Origin: Lodderomyces elongisporus
Taxonomy: Eukaryota; Ascomycota; Pichiomycetes; Serinales; Debaryomycetaceae
DNA: 64,000 bases
Assembly: GCF_030384665.1 (NCBI RefSeq)
Contig: NC_083677.1
Location: 124,001-188,000, forward strand
Direction of reading: 5' to 3'
The notes beneath the pieces are model-generated. The model was not told where the DNA came from and ran no database searches. It worked only from the letters and a program-made list of their open reading frames with translations. Position numbers and translations under genes: made by a program. Below, one piece after another: positions 21,850 to 32,141 of this stretch. How positions within the stretch are numbered: position 1 is the stretch's first letter; every line of letters starts with the position of its first letter.

Positions 21850-23484
21850 ATGTCCAGTATGTCGGTAAGCAATTTGATGTCAAGTAGCATTTATAACTAT
21901 ATCGACCATGAGCTAGAGACCATCGAAGACAATTTAGAAAACACCGAAAGAGAAATTGCTAAAAACTTGCAACCAGTGTACAAAAAGGTTCTTTTCCATC
22001 CTTCACTACGGAATTGGCTCAAATGGGCTATCTTGTTTCTGATTTTTCGAGTGCAGAATCCCGTACAATGGGCAAACTTTTTATCACTAAACAAACCAAT
22101 ACGACAAATTTTAACTCATTACAAATCACGAATCATCAAATTACTTTCGTATATCAAAAGATTTGATTCAAAAACTCCGAATTTACAATTGTTTATTCAA
22201 TACTTTTCCAACTTGAGCACTTGTGTGTTCCTATATTTGGCCTCGGTAAACAACGATCTGGTACCCAAAGACTATTTTGCTGTTGATTTCCTATCCACCT
22301 ACTATGGGAACTTGAATCCACCACTGAAATCACAAATCCTTGTTACTCCGCGATTTTCCAAATATTCTAAACTATCGCATTACAAATCGAGTCGATATTA
22401 CAAGCAAATAAGAGCAATATATGACCACAAGGAATACATAATATTCCCCATTTTGTATGCACAATTGTTGAGCAATTACCTCACACCAACTAAATATAAG
22501 CTTAATCAGCGATATTTTTCACCATTCATCAAGCGCAATTTCTTTAATCCGATATGGATCAACTTCTCAATGGGAGTAAATTACAATCGTATGGATTGGT
22601 TCAATTTGGCGTCAACTTATGCGTTGCAAAACATCGTGTTGTTAGTAGTGATTGCAGCTTATAATTTCAAAGAAAAGATTTTGGACAAGTTCTACGAAAT
22701 GAAACACGGCAAACGATCCAAAGATGAAGAAGTGCCCATCCTCAAGAATTTTGTTGTGTATTGTGCACATAGGTCGAATTCAATTTTGAACTTTATTTAT
22801 TGTCCCAACTTGATTTCGATTTTACTCATTGCATTGACTGCAAGAGTGTTTAAGATGCTCACGCCATTGAGTGGTCATTATCAAGCAAACATGTTACAAA
22901 CATACTATTTGAGAAATAAAAAAACTTTTTTCAAGACTTACACGAAATTAATTGGATTTGTAGCTGGATTTTTGACGCTCGGTTTGAACTCGTTCAATCT
23001 TATACCTGATGTTGGGTATACAAAGCCAAATAAAAGGAAAGCTGAGGATGGCTATAATGTTTCCGATGATGATTACGATGCTTACGACAATGATTATTAT
23101 GATGATGATGATGATGATGATGATGATGTTGATGATGATAAGGTTGACAACCACAACCGTTATTTCAATAAAGTAAATGAGGAGAGAAAGAAAGATGCTA
23201 CAAACCCACCATTGAGGTTAATATCCAAAGAATTTTTGTCCAGTCTTGACTTGTACTTGTTTCAAGTAATTCTTCTCTCCAAATGGAGAATCATCAAATC
23301 TTTCCACCCCTTTTTCAGCAAGGTAAAACTCAAGACATACAACAGGATAGAGACGATATTGATGTGCTTTGGGTTTTTCAAGTACATGAACCTAAACGAT
23401 TTCATTAATAAGACAAAAATGGCTGATGACCGGGAGAGAATCGCTGGCGATTACACCATCAAAGCTGCAAACTATGTAACTTGA
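21850..23484 (+). CDS. Multi-pass membrane protein, family not recognised
   Basis: 544 residues from the ATG at 21850 (next ATG three codons later). About six to seven hydrophobic segments are visible, including LKWAILFLIFRV, FSNLSTCVFLYLAS, IIFPILYAQLL, TYALQNIVLLVVIAAYNF, LISILLIALTARVF and KLIGFVAGFLTLGLNSF, with basic soluble loops. A hydrophilic insert near residues 400-440 holds an Asp run encoded by GAT repeats (about 23099-23140). There is no signal peptide; the N-terminus is an acidic amphipathic helix. Its layout is loosely like TMEM135-type organelle proteins, but I would not assign it. Convergent with CLC1. Confidence 0.75.
   Translation: MSSMSVSNLMSSSIYNYIDHELETIEDNLENTEREIAKNLQPVYKKVLFHPSLRNWLKWAILFLIFRVQNPVQWANFLSLNKPIRQILTHYKSRIIKLLSYIKRFDSKTPNLQLFIQYFSNLSTCVFLYLASVNNDLVPKDYFAVDFLSTYYGNLNPPLKSQILVTPRFSKYSKLSHYKSSRYYKQIRAIYDHKEYIIFPILYAQLLSNYLTPTKYKLNQRYFSPFIKRNFFNPIWINFSMGVNYNRMDWFNLASTYALQNIVLLVVIAAYNFKEKILDKFYEMKHGKRSKDEEVPILKNFVVYCAHRSNSILNFIYCPNLISILLIALTARVFKMLTPLSGHYQANMLQTYYLRNKKTFFKTYTKLIGFVAGFLTLGLNSFNLIPDVGYTKPNKRKAEDGYNVSDDDYDAYDNDYYDDDDDDDDDVDDDKVDNHNRYFNKVNEERKKDATNPPLRLISKEFLSSLDLYLFQVILLSKWRIIKSFHPFFSKVKLKTYNRIETILMCFGFFKYMNLNDFINKTKMADDRERIAGDYTIKAANYVT
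23099..23142 (+). repeat. (GAT)n trinucleotide run coding poly-Asp
   Basis: About nine consecutive GAT codons plus flanking GAT/GAC codons inside the membrane-protein gene; likely length-variable between strains. Confidence 0.8.
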
Positions 23485-23758
23485 ACTATTTTATATAGAT
23501 TTATATTTTAACCAATTTAGCAGAACTTCATCCCACTTGATTTATTGATATATTGATATGTTTATATATAGGAATATTGGAATTTGTTTCTTAATTTATT
23601 TTTTTTTTTTGTTTTTGTTTTCTTTTTTGTTTCACCAAATTTGGTAGAATCAAAATTAATTTCTTTCCCATATATTGTAGGTTTACATCCCCCTCTTTTT
23701 ATTCTAATATATACCTACATACAGCCAAAGTTACTTTTCAATTGCCTTCTTGGGTTAT

Positions 23759-24502
23759 TTACTCCTGGTATCCACCAGCACCTGGCACATCGGCCTTGCC
23801 CTTTAATTTCTTCAATACCTCATTGAACCTGCTCTTGTCCCTCAGACTCACTACTGGGTCCTCCTTATCCTTATCACCGGTGTTCAATTCACCTACACCT
23901 TCAATCAATTCATAAACACGATCCCATAATGTTCCATTCTTCAAGAAACCATCCCTCTTTTTCAAAAACTCTTCTTCTTCTTTTTGCAACTTTTTGGAGC
24001 CTGTTTCCTTTTTAGCATTGTAATTCTCATAGAAATCATCAATGGTCAGTTGCGCTTTCTTCAATATATCTTGTTTCTTTTGCGAATTAACTTTTTCACG
24101 TTCTTCAATCTCCAAGTCCCTGCGTTGCTTCCATTCCTTTATAGGTTCAGATTGCGAAAGATCCTTGACTTGTGACCCACTTGTACTGGCATTGTGTGAT
24201 TTAGATTCAAAACCTTCGAATTCATCATCATCATCATCATCATCGTTGTCGTCTTCGTTATCATGGCCGTCACCTTGTGACACGCTCTTTGATTGCTCAA
24301 AACCAGCGTGAGTTGATCCATCAACCTCGGGGAATTGTTCCTTGAAATCATTAATCTCTTCATCGCTTTCTTCTTGCAAAACTTTATCCTGATCAGTGGC
24401 GAATTCATCACCTACAAGCTCCTTTTCACGCGATAAGAAGTCGGAGTCTGTCGCAGTAGCATCGTCTGTGTGTGTATCTATCTCGGGGAATTTGTCAGCC
24501 AT
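23759..24502 (-). CDS. CLC1: Clathrin light chain
   Basis: 247 residues (Saccharomyces 233). Binds the clathrin heavy-chain hub on coated vesicles at the plasma membrane, Golgi and endosomes. The order is typical: acidic N-terminal half with the conserved INDFKEQFPEVD motif (about 51-62), an Asp-rich run (about 86-93), then a charged helix EPIKEWKQRRDLEIEEREK (about 119-137) continuing as a coiled coil to about 185, and a C-terminal domain with FLKNGTLWDRVYELIE. ATG at 24502 is the only reasonable start. Confidence 0.93.
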   Translation of the reverse strand: MADKFPEIDTHTDDATATDSDFLSREKELVGDEFATDQDKVLQEESDEEINDFKEQFPEVDGSTHAGFEQSKSVSQGDGHDNEDDNDDDDDDDEFEGFESKSHNASTSGSQVKDLSQSEPIKEWKQRRDLEIEEREKVNSQKKQDILKKAQLTIDDFYENYNAKKETGSKKLQKEEEEFLKKRDGFLKNGTLWDRVYELIEGVGELNTGDKDKEDPVVSLRDKSRFNEVLKKLKGKADVPGAGGYQE

Positions 24503-25255
24503 GTTGTACTATTATTTATTTAACTGTTTTGGTTGATAAATTAATGTCTTTCTTTTTTTTAATGTTCTGTGATTGAGTAACTCAATTGAAATTAAAAATG
24601 GATGAAAAAAAAATAATTATATAGATTCGCTCGTAATGGTAACTACTTGAAAAATTTGAATTGTAAGATGGTTTCCAAATAAAGTTATATATGGTTTAAA
24701 TGTCGGTTTGGTGTGTGTAGTGTACAATGTGTTGTTCTTGTTGTCCTGGCTGTTGTTGTTGGTGGTGTCGCTGTTTGCTGATTTCCAAATTATTATTAGA
24801 CTTTGGTTTCGATTAAATTGAACAACGAAAAATCACGGGTTTCAACGTCTGTCTTTTGTTCCAAAGTTACCGGGGTCGTGTACAGCAACAATACCGATAC
24901 AAATACAACAAATCCACATTTATTAAAGGGGTGTGAAATAAGTACCTCTTAAGAACAAAATTGGATATTACATGAAAAGAGTACACTAGTGTGCATTGAC
25001 AACTTACATTTAAATGCAATGTCGCTGGTAATAAGTTTACGCAGATATAATTTTCTATTTTTAAAAAAAAATAACAAAAACAAAAAATAAAACCTACAGG
25101 TTTTTCCAATAGTCTACTATTAATATATATTTGTATAATTTTAAAACTTTTTGATTGTAATTGAGTATGTGGTTTGTTTTTTGTTTTTCTGTTTTTCTGT
25201 TTTCCTATGTCTGTACAACTTGGGACAAAACAAAAAGGTACAAAACACATCATTT
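24503..25255. other. Spacer CLC1 promoter / NEM1 3' region
   Basis: 753 bp with no supported gene. CLC1 promoter with A/T tracts and a TTG/GTTGT-rich stretch near 24720-24780. Confidence 0.6.
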
Positions 25256-27001
25256 TCATGATTCAAACAATTTCTCCCCATTCTTTAATCCAAGAATAAA
25301 CCGCACATCAATACAAAGACTCAAGCTATGCAAAAGCGGGAGCAAGTTTAAAAGGTCTCGATCGTTTTGGTCATTGATCCACCCCTCGATGCTAATAGCG
25401 TTGTCTTCATGCAAAGCATAACTGATTGGTGAATTGTCCAAAATCATTACATTTTTCAACTCGTCGTCACGGATGTATTTTGATAGGTCCTTGATGTAAC
25501 CTACCCCAGGTCTATAGCTGCAATTGTTTCGATAATATCGTTTTGTGAATATCTTTTGACGCGTTGATTTGAGAGAACCACCGCCGTGACCACCGCCGTG
25601 ACCACCGCCACTCTGTTGTAAATTCTTCTGCTTGTTCAAAGAATCGCTGATTTCTTCTTCAAGCCAGTTGATGATGGGGTCAGCATACTCCTTAACACTA
25701 GCCGTAAATATTTGCAACTCAAACCATTTACTTATTTCTCGTAGAAAATAGTCACAATATGGACGTTTGTGGACATAATAAAGGGAGGACATGTTATTGA
25801 TTCTGATTTCAATCATCTTGCAATGTGATCCACTCGAGTGGAATGATCGAGGCGAGCCCCGAGATAGAGAATGGATAAGTGTTTCATCCAAGTCAAGAAT
25901 AAGTATCTTTTTCTTATTTTTCTTATGTGGGTTTCGTGATAACGGATACAACCGAATAGGGGGAGGTATCAAGTACTTGGAAAATGATGTAGGAGACTTG
26001 ACTTCATTTGCCATTATGCTATCTTTCTTTAGTTGTCGTAATTTTTTATCTTCAACATCGTCGTCATCGTGCTGGTATTCATCTTGTTCCAGTAGATTCT
26101 CAAGTTCACCCCGTCGTTGCTTCGATGGAGATAATGGAGTGGGGGAGGAGGAAGAAAAAGATGATGAAGACGTCGACGACGACGACGACGACGATGAAGG
26201 TTTTTCTCTAGTGACAAGAGGATCATCGGCTTCTTCTTCTTCGTCTTCTTGGTTACTGGAGTCATAAGTTGATTCTTTTTCATTAAATGGGAATTGTGGT
26301 GATTCAATCAGCTGTTTATCGCCAAATCCAAGAGATGCCTTGATCAATACAAATGGGTATAGGATAATCTTAAACGCAAGAGTTATGGGTTTCACAATAA
26401 GATACTTTGGAAGGAAAGATATGATTGTCCACATGGTGTATAAAATGGATAAAAGGACTGAGTAAGCCGACTCTGGTTGATCAACCAATGTTGCATCGTT
26501 GAGACGTGTTTCCAGTCCAATTAAATTAATCTCTTCACTATTTGTGATTGCGTTTTCTTCTTCTTCATCTTCTTCTTCTTCATCTTCTTCATCATCATCT
26601 TGTTCTTCTGCTTCTTTTGTTTTTTTTGTTTCTTCTTCCCCTAGGTTATTCTTATGGTAACCAGTAGTTCGAAGACTATTTTCATTTTCTTCTATTTTCA
26701 CCGCGGTCAACTTTTCCTTCAAATGCTGTCGATCTTTCTCGAGTACTTTACATGATTCCTCGTTAAGTCCCTCTTCTTCTAACGCGGTCTGTTTTGATAC
26801 AAATGACCCTGAGTTTTTCTTGAGTTGGGAATTTTGTTCTTCTTCTGCATCTTCTGAATCTTCTGCATCTGCTGTTTCATCCTCCGCTCGGTCTAATTCA
26901 TTTATCTGTTCAACATTTTTGTCATACTGTTCTGAATTCTGTGAAACTGAATTGGGAAGAATATTATCAAATGAATGTACCAACACTTTGATGGAATTCA
27001 T
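25256..27001 (-). CDS. NEM1: Nem1-type ER membrane phosphatase (FCP/SCP family)
   Basis: 581 residues. Catalytic subunit of the Nem1-Spo7 phosphatase, which dephosphorylates the lipin Pah1 at the nuclear envelope/ER and so directs phosphatidate to diacylglycerol. The catalytic DxDxT motif is ILDLDETLIHS (DLDET 370-374), followed by HKRPYCDYFLREISKWFEL, FTASVKEYADPIINWLE and VMILDNSPISYALHEDNAI. A long hydrophobic segment (about 180-225) is the membrane anchor. The N-terminus is very acidic, with a Glu/Asp run (about 133-150) and a Ser run (269-286). A Gly/His-rich insert (465-476) sits inside the phosphatase domain and is unusual. ATG at 27001. Confidence 0.92.
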   Translation of the reverse strand: MNSIKVLVHSFDNILPNSVSQNSEQYDKNVEQINELDRAEDETADAEDSEDAEEEQNSQLKKNSGSFVSKQTALEEEGLNEESCKVLEKDRQHLKEKLTAVKIEENENSLRTTGYHKNNLGEEETKKTKEAEEQDDDEEDEEEEDEEEENAITNSEEINLIGLETRLNDATLVDQPESAYSVLLSILYTMWTIISFLPKYLIVKPITLAFKIILYPFVLIKASLGFGDKQLIESPQFPFNEKESTYDSSNQEDEEEEADDPLVTREKPSSSSSSSSTSSSSFSSSSPTPLSPSKQRRGELENLLEQDEYQHDDDDVEDKKLRQLKKDSIMANEVKSPTSFSKYLIPPPIRLYPLSRNPHKKNKKKILILDLDETLIHSLSRGSPRSFHSSGSHCKMIEIRINNMSSLYYVHKRPYCDYFLREISKWFELQIFTASVKEYADPIINWLEEEISDSLNKQKNLQQSGGGHGGGHGGGSLKSTRQKIFTKRYYRNNCSYRPGVGYIKDLSKYIRDDELKNVMILDNSPISYALHEDNAISIEGWINDQNDRDLLNLLPLLHSLSLCIDVRFILGLKNGEKLFES

Positions 27002-28169
27002 TTTTCTTTTCCTTTTTTTTTCCTTGTTTTTTTCCTTCCTGTTCTATTCTTTTCTATTTATCAAGTCTTGATGGAGAATGGGTGACAATGTTTAATTATG
27101 GTTATAAATAAAATGACATATGATTTGTGAATTGTGAATTGTGAAAAATCTTGATATACTTTTGAATATGTATTTATTTGTGTATGGATGTGGGTTTAGA
27201 CGTGTATATGTATAGTTGTAGACGTGAGTATATATTTGCTCTATAGCTAGAAGAAGATAAGATAATTGCTTTTTCTTGCTTGCTGGGAAGTAAGCGTTTG
27301 AGTGGTGTAATTAAGGATGTATAGTGGTGTTTATGATGTCAAGAGGGTGAAAAAGTAGGAAGGTCGAAGGTTTGGTTGGCAAAATGTTAGTCCTGTCACT
27401 ATGATTCTGTGGAATAAGTAAATAAATTAACAAACAAACAAACAAACAAACAAAGATATACAATGGATAAAGGTTTCCACAATCTATGCTAAAATATCTA
27501 ATGTCTAATAAGTTTTATGACTTTGTTCAAAGTCAATGTGGTGTAGATATATGTGGGTAAAGAATTTCTGATTATAGTTGTTGATGCAAATGGCTGATGC
27601 AGTTAAAGAAATGAGCAAGTGGACTATATAGTGGGTATGGCTGTGTTAGTAAACTCCAAAAAAAAAAGAAGAAGATTGAGCTATGAAGGTTGATAATGTG
27701 AAAAGATGGGTAAACAGTATTGGTGATAGCCGCAATTGGTAACTGGTGAATTATTATATTAATCTGATGTTGTAGTTTGTAAATTATAAATTACAAGTTG
27801 TAGATTGTAGATTGTATTATATAATTTGGGCGTTTCTATTCTTAGGTTAGGAAACAAATTTGATCTTTCTCTGTAGAAGGCTTTTGTATCATAAGTAGCA
27901 ATAGACAGGAACAGTACCAACAATGAATCAACCACAAAATCTAAAACATCCAAACTACCCATAAACACACACTCTCACTTTCTCACCCTCTGTCTCTTTC
28001 TCTGTCTCTCTCTTTCTATTTCAACTTTTTTTGGGTAAATCATCAAAACTAGAACTACCCATACACGTTTTCTCCACAAAACTGGTTTCGTCGCTTTTTA
28101 CAGTTGCTTTCTTTCTCTTCTATACGATATTACTCGTATAAGATTGTATATACTAATCACAGATCTCTA

Positions 28170-28304
28170 TTACATGACTAAAAAGATTACAGGAATTACA
28201 ACGAACCACTTTGTAAACACAAGTATGTGCTCGATGTGCCATATCCCCCACCATGTGCATAGTAGAAGCTCAACAAAGTGGCATGGGTCATGAACGTTAG
28301 GCAT
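28170..28304 (-). CDS. Possible 44-residue hydrophobic ORF
   Basis: Begins MPNVHDPCHFVELL and ends in a hydrophobic, Trp/His/Val-rich stretch (FVVIPVIFLVM). It lies in a locally GC-richer island, and its ATG has purines just upstream. On the plus strand the same island has an ATG at 28174 followed by GTATGT at 28223, but no branch point downstream. It could be a small membrane peptide, a non-coding RNA or chance. Confidence 0.2.
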   Translation of the reverse strand: MPNVHDPCHFVELLLCTWWGIWHIEHILVFTKWFVVIPVIFLVM

Positions 28305-28861
28305 CGGCGGCTTTTTTTTTTTACCTGCTACAATTTTGATGGATGACAGTAACATATGAAGAATAGACAAAAAAAGTAAAAAAAAAGGTGAAAAAAAATA
28401 AAATAAAAAATAAAATAAAAAATAAAGGACTAAAATCAACAAAGACACAATAGCGGGCACGTTTTCCCTCGAGGTATAAACCATTCTTTGTCATACAAAC
28501 ACTATATGTTCTCCTACCATCAAATCAAATTGAAACAGACTAGTCGTATCTTAAAAGAAGAAAAAAGAAAGAAGTACACACCAATAGATGCAAAAAATAG
28601 GAACTTAGAACTTGAATTCGAATAACTACAATGTGATTACTTAATGTAGAGAACGCGGAAATAACCAATTACATACATTGTCCCTCTTCTCCATCTCTTT
28701 CTCTTCTGTTCTTATTTTTCATATTTCCCTTTTTCCGTTGGTTTCTAAGTTTTGCAAAGGTTGGGTATTAATTTTTTGTGGCGAGAGAAAACAAACAAAG
28801 CAAAAAAAAAAGGAGGGAAAAATTTGGGAAGGGTTTATAGTGTTGGGAAGAGAGAAAGTTT

Positions 28862-28883
28862 GGGGGGGGGGGGGGGGGGGGGG
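28862..28883 (+). repeat. Homopolymer of 22 G
   Basis: Twenty-two consecutive G followed by TCGGGAGG. This is rare in an AT-rich yeast genome, able to form G-quadruplex structures, and prone to length error in sequencing. Confidence 0.9.
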
Positions 28884-29431
28884 TCGGGAGGTTAAGTTGG
28901 GTACTGGGGATTTGTACAAAGCCAAAAAAAAAAAGGAAAGGAAAGGAAAGGAAATTTTAAGACCAACTTTATTGTTTGCAAACTATTGGGTTCTAAACTT
29001 CCAACACAGGAAAAGAACATCCATTCACCTCTTTCCTTTTTTTTTATTTCAACTATTAGAATTTTGCTTCATCTACTTGGCTTTACCGGAAAAATTTAGA
29101 CTAATCTTTACTCCTCTTTTTTCTTTTCTTTTTTTTCTTTTTTGTTTTTTGAGATTTGTTCATCTCTCAAATGCATTTAACGAAGGAACCACACCGTTAT
29201 CCTTCACTTACAACATGGTTGGCTAGGCAATACTCCCTTTGCGCCGAAAAAAAAAGCACATACTTTATTATTGAACACTATATTACATTGAAATACTATT
29301 GAATCAATAAGTAAAGAAAAAAAAAAAAGAAAACGACGACATTACTTAGATCTCTATCACCAATCTATATATTAAAATAAAAACTACTCTTTTGCTTTTG
29401 TTTATCTTTTTTGTTTATCTTTGTTTGTATT

Positions 29432-31681
29432 TCACTCTAGGCTCACTCCGTGTTGCAAATCAATACCGAAATTACTTTGTAAGTTTGTCAGCACCAACCT
29501 CATGATATTAGCATCAAAATCATGAACCTCATTTGCTGCCGGCTCTTCTTCAGGCTCATTTGGTTTCTTGATCTTCACCTGGTTAGTATTATAACTCTTA
29601 CAGTACTTGCATTTCAACCCCAACACATGATACTGACAATTGGATTTTCCCTTACAGTCATTACACGTTATAGTGCACATCCATTCATTATACGGCTCAG
29701 GCATGGGACTCTGCGAAATCTCCTGATCCAATAATCTAAATTGATTATCAACGTTGGCAATAGATTTCTTGCATATGGGACATTTGTAACTATGCTTGAT
29801 CAACTCATCATAGCAATGCTGATGGATGGAATGACCACATTTCATAAAAACAACTTTCTGTACTGAGGTAAACAAGTATTCATTGCAAATGGTGCAGTTG
29901 CAATGTGTAGTATTCGTAACGCACTTGTGTTTATCCTTCAAATCAATCGAAAGACATATATTACACACATCGCAATGAAAATAATCTTTATCGAGTCCGA
30001 GACCTAAACGACATATGCCACACTTGTCACAATGGTATATGTCCTTATTAGGATCATCGTCATATAGCACACATTTCGAACAAAAATAATTGGCAAGCTC
30101 TTTTTCGCAATTGACACAGAATTTAGACTCGATATTTTGAGGTGTTTTGCAATGCATACACAAAATATGCCGAACTTGATTTCGCACCATCTTGTGGTCT
30201 CGCGTTTGGGCATCATGACAAAAGGGACAAGTGTACCATTTGTGACAAGTAGCACATTCCAATTTACAGCTTCGTTGGTAATGATGACAACCAAGGATGT
30301 TATTAATAGCGTCATTATAGGATACTTGCTGATCCTCCTCGGTGATAATCACTTCATCTGCATCCTCATCTGCGTCCTCAATTTCATTTCCATTTCCATT
30401 TTCATTTTCATTTTCATTTTCGTCATTATCATTATCATTGTGATTGTAATTACCACCATTCACCCCTTCATTATTAATCAAATTATTATAACCTTTTTGG
30501 TCAGCTTCATCGTAAATAGCGGCTCCATCATTTGTACTACCAATTGCTCTGCCATTCCTCTCACCTACAAAGACATCCCTTTGATCCTCCAATAAATTGG
30601 ATAGTCTCCTTTTTTCCACTTTCAATTGCTGATTGATATATTTGCAGTAATTACCCATCATCAACTTTGTCATTAGTCTATTCTTGGCTGTTTGGTCAAT
30701 AGACAATTGCTGGATCGCTAATATTTTGCTTCGTAATATCTCTTCTTTTTTAAAGTCATTCATACATTCCACCTCGGTCAACTCTTTTATCAATTCACTG
30801 GAAAGACCTTCAACTTGATCAAGTGGAACATGATTCGTTTGATTATCCATATCTAAATGTTGTGGGGTATGATCTTTATAGTCATTGTTATTAGCATCAA
30901 GACTAGTAGTAGAGCCGGTGACTTGTTTGATAAACTTGGCAATATACTCTTGTCCACTACTAATCACATCACTCAAACCTATAGCATCGGCAACTTTTTG
31001 CACTTCGGGATCCATCTCTGCTTCAGATCCCAACTCCACATCTTTACTTTTTCCTTTTTGACCTTTATCCTCGTCAAAAACTATATCGCTATCAATATCG
31101 CTATCAATATCGTTATCTTCGAAATCTGACAGGTCATCTGCCGGTAGTGTTACTGCACGATGTATAACTTCAGTAATTGGTTGTAACTTATCTAATGCCG
31201 CAGTTAAATCACTGGAAAATTGTTTGATTTGTAGTCGTGTATTTAGAATCGTCTTGAGCGAGTTCAATATATGTGCAGCATCTCCTCGAACCCCATTTAC
31301 AAGGTCTACTCCGCCATCAATACCACTACTCGTATCATGATCTCCATCCTCGGCCATACTTCCATTGTTGTAACCTCTATAGTATGATTTATATTTATCC
31401 ACTTGTTTATTGATCTCATTTGAGATATTTTTTAGATCAAAGTTGGGAAGGTTAAAGTTGATCTTGTCTAGGAAGTAACTAAGATTTATCAAACCTATCT
31501 GATCTAAATCCTCCGCCATCGCATTAACACCTTCTTCTTCTTCTTCTTCTCCGTCTTCCTCTACTTTGGGTTTCTCCTCATTTTTCATTTCTTCGTTCTT
31601 GGCATGGCTAATAGGTGTCCCTATAGGGTCTTCTCTATTGTGCCTGTTTAGACTAGGCTCCTTATACTTGATGTTTGTCAT
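29432..31681 (-). CDS. CHY/CTCHY/RING zinc-finger protein (RCHY1-like E3 candidate)
   Basis: 749 residues from ATG at 31681. The C-terminal 300 residues hold the full RCHY1/PIRH2 set: CHY zinc finger (about 464-530, starting GCHHYQRSCKLECATCHKWY), CTCHY finger (about 531-593), RING-H2 (about 595-638, CNCTICNEYLF ... KCGHSIHQHCYDELI ... CPICKK) and a C-terminal zinc ribbon (669-697). In animals and plants this arrangement is a ubiquitin E3 ligase. The N-terminal 450 residues are acidic and low complexity, with Asn/Asp/Glu repeats (about 410-435), and have no recognised domain. No orthologue is known to me in Saccharomyces cerevisiae. Divergent from the GPB-like gene. Confidence 0.88.
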   Translation of the reverse strand: MTNIKYKEPSLNRHNREDPIGTPISHAKNEEMKNEEKPKVEEDGEEEEEEGVNAMAEDLDQIGLINLSYFLDKINFNLPNFDLKNISNEINKQVDKYKSYYRGYNNGSMAEDGDHDTSSGIDGGVDLVNGVRGDAAHILNSLKTILNTRLQIKQFSSDLTAALDKLQPITEVIHRAVTLPADDLSDFEDNDIDSDIDSDIVFDEDKGQKGKSKDVELGSEAEMDPEVQKVADAIGLSDVISSGQEYIAKFIKQVTGSTTSLDANNNDYKDHTPQHLDMDNQTNHVPLDQVEGLSSELIKELTEVECMNDFKKEEILRSKILAIQQLSIDQTAKNRLMTKLMMGNYCKYINQQLKVEKRRLSNLLEDQRDVFVGERNGRAIGSTNDGAAIYDEADQKGYNNLINNEGVNGGNYNHNDNDNDENENENENGNGNEIEDADEDADEVIITEEDQQVSYNDAINNILGCHHYQRSCKLECATCHKWYTCPFCHDAQTRDHKMVRNQVRHILCMHCKTPQNIESKFCVNCEKELANYFCSKCVLYDDDPNKDIYHCDKCGICRLGLGLDKDYFHCDVCNICLSIDLKDKHKCVTNTTHCNCTICNEYLFTSVQKVVFMKCGHSIHQHCYDELIKHSYKCPICKKSIANVDNQFRLLDQEISQSPMPEPYNEWMCTITCNDCKGKSNCQYHVLGLKCKYCKSYNTNQVKIKKPNEPEEEPAANEVHDFDANIMRLVLTNLQSNFGIDLQHGVSLE

Positions 31682-32141
31682 CTTAAAGGTTTGAGAAAGA
31701 AGCAAATGAATTCGTATATATGAGTGTACAACAGTATAAGTATTTATATAATCATATATAGGTGTGTAAATTTATGTATACACGGATGTTTAATTCCTTC
31801 GTGTGCTCAATGCGATAAACGGGTATTAGACTCCTAGGATCATTTATGTCCCGCTCTGCAATCTTTAAAAAAAAATATATATATATACATATATACATAT
31901 ATATACAATTGTTAAATAATATTTCGTAACTGATTTTCCACATTCCACATAATCATCATAACCGCCATCTAAGCGCGAGAATGACAAATATAGTTTACAT
32001 TACGTGTACCCCTGTACATATATTTATATTTATATATATATATATACATTAAGCCTATTGATCTCGGCCCCCACTCGCCACCTCTTCTTTGTAACTTAGC
32101 TTATTGTTCTTAAATCATTATCAATGCGGAGCCAATGAAAG
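31682..32141. other. Divergent promoter region
   Basis: 460 bp between the CHY/RING gene and the GPB-like gene. It contains several TA/CATA tracts (about 31868-31910 and 32010-32050) and no gene. Confidence 0.6.

Larger units (their letters stand above)
27002..29431. other. 2.4 kb spacer upstream of NEM1
   Basis: No firm gene. Contents: AT-rich NEM1 promoter, a CAAACAAA repeat near 27430, a GC-richer island at about 28200-28310, AAATA tracts and a run of 22 G at 28862-28883. Confidence 0.5.

Noticed and set aside
27645..27651. Reverse-strand TACTAAC upstream of NEM1
   Set aside because: A plausible TATAG follows, but no nearby GTATGT donor or recognisable exon was found.
28678..29226. 182-codon open frame on the plus strand across the G-run
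   Set aside because: It is composed of translated homopolymers and has no ATG at its first codon; no conserved segment.
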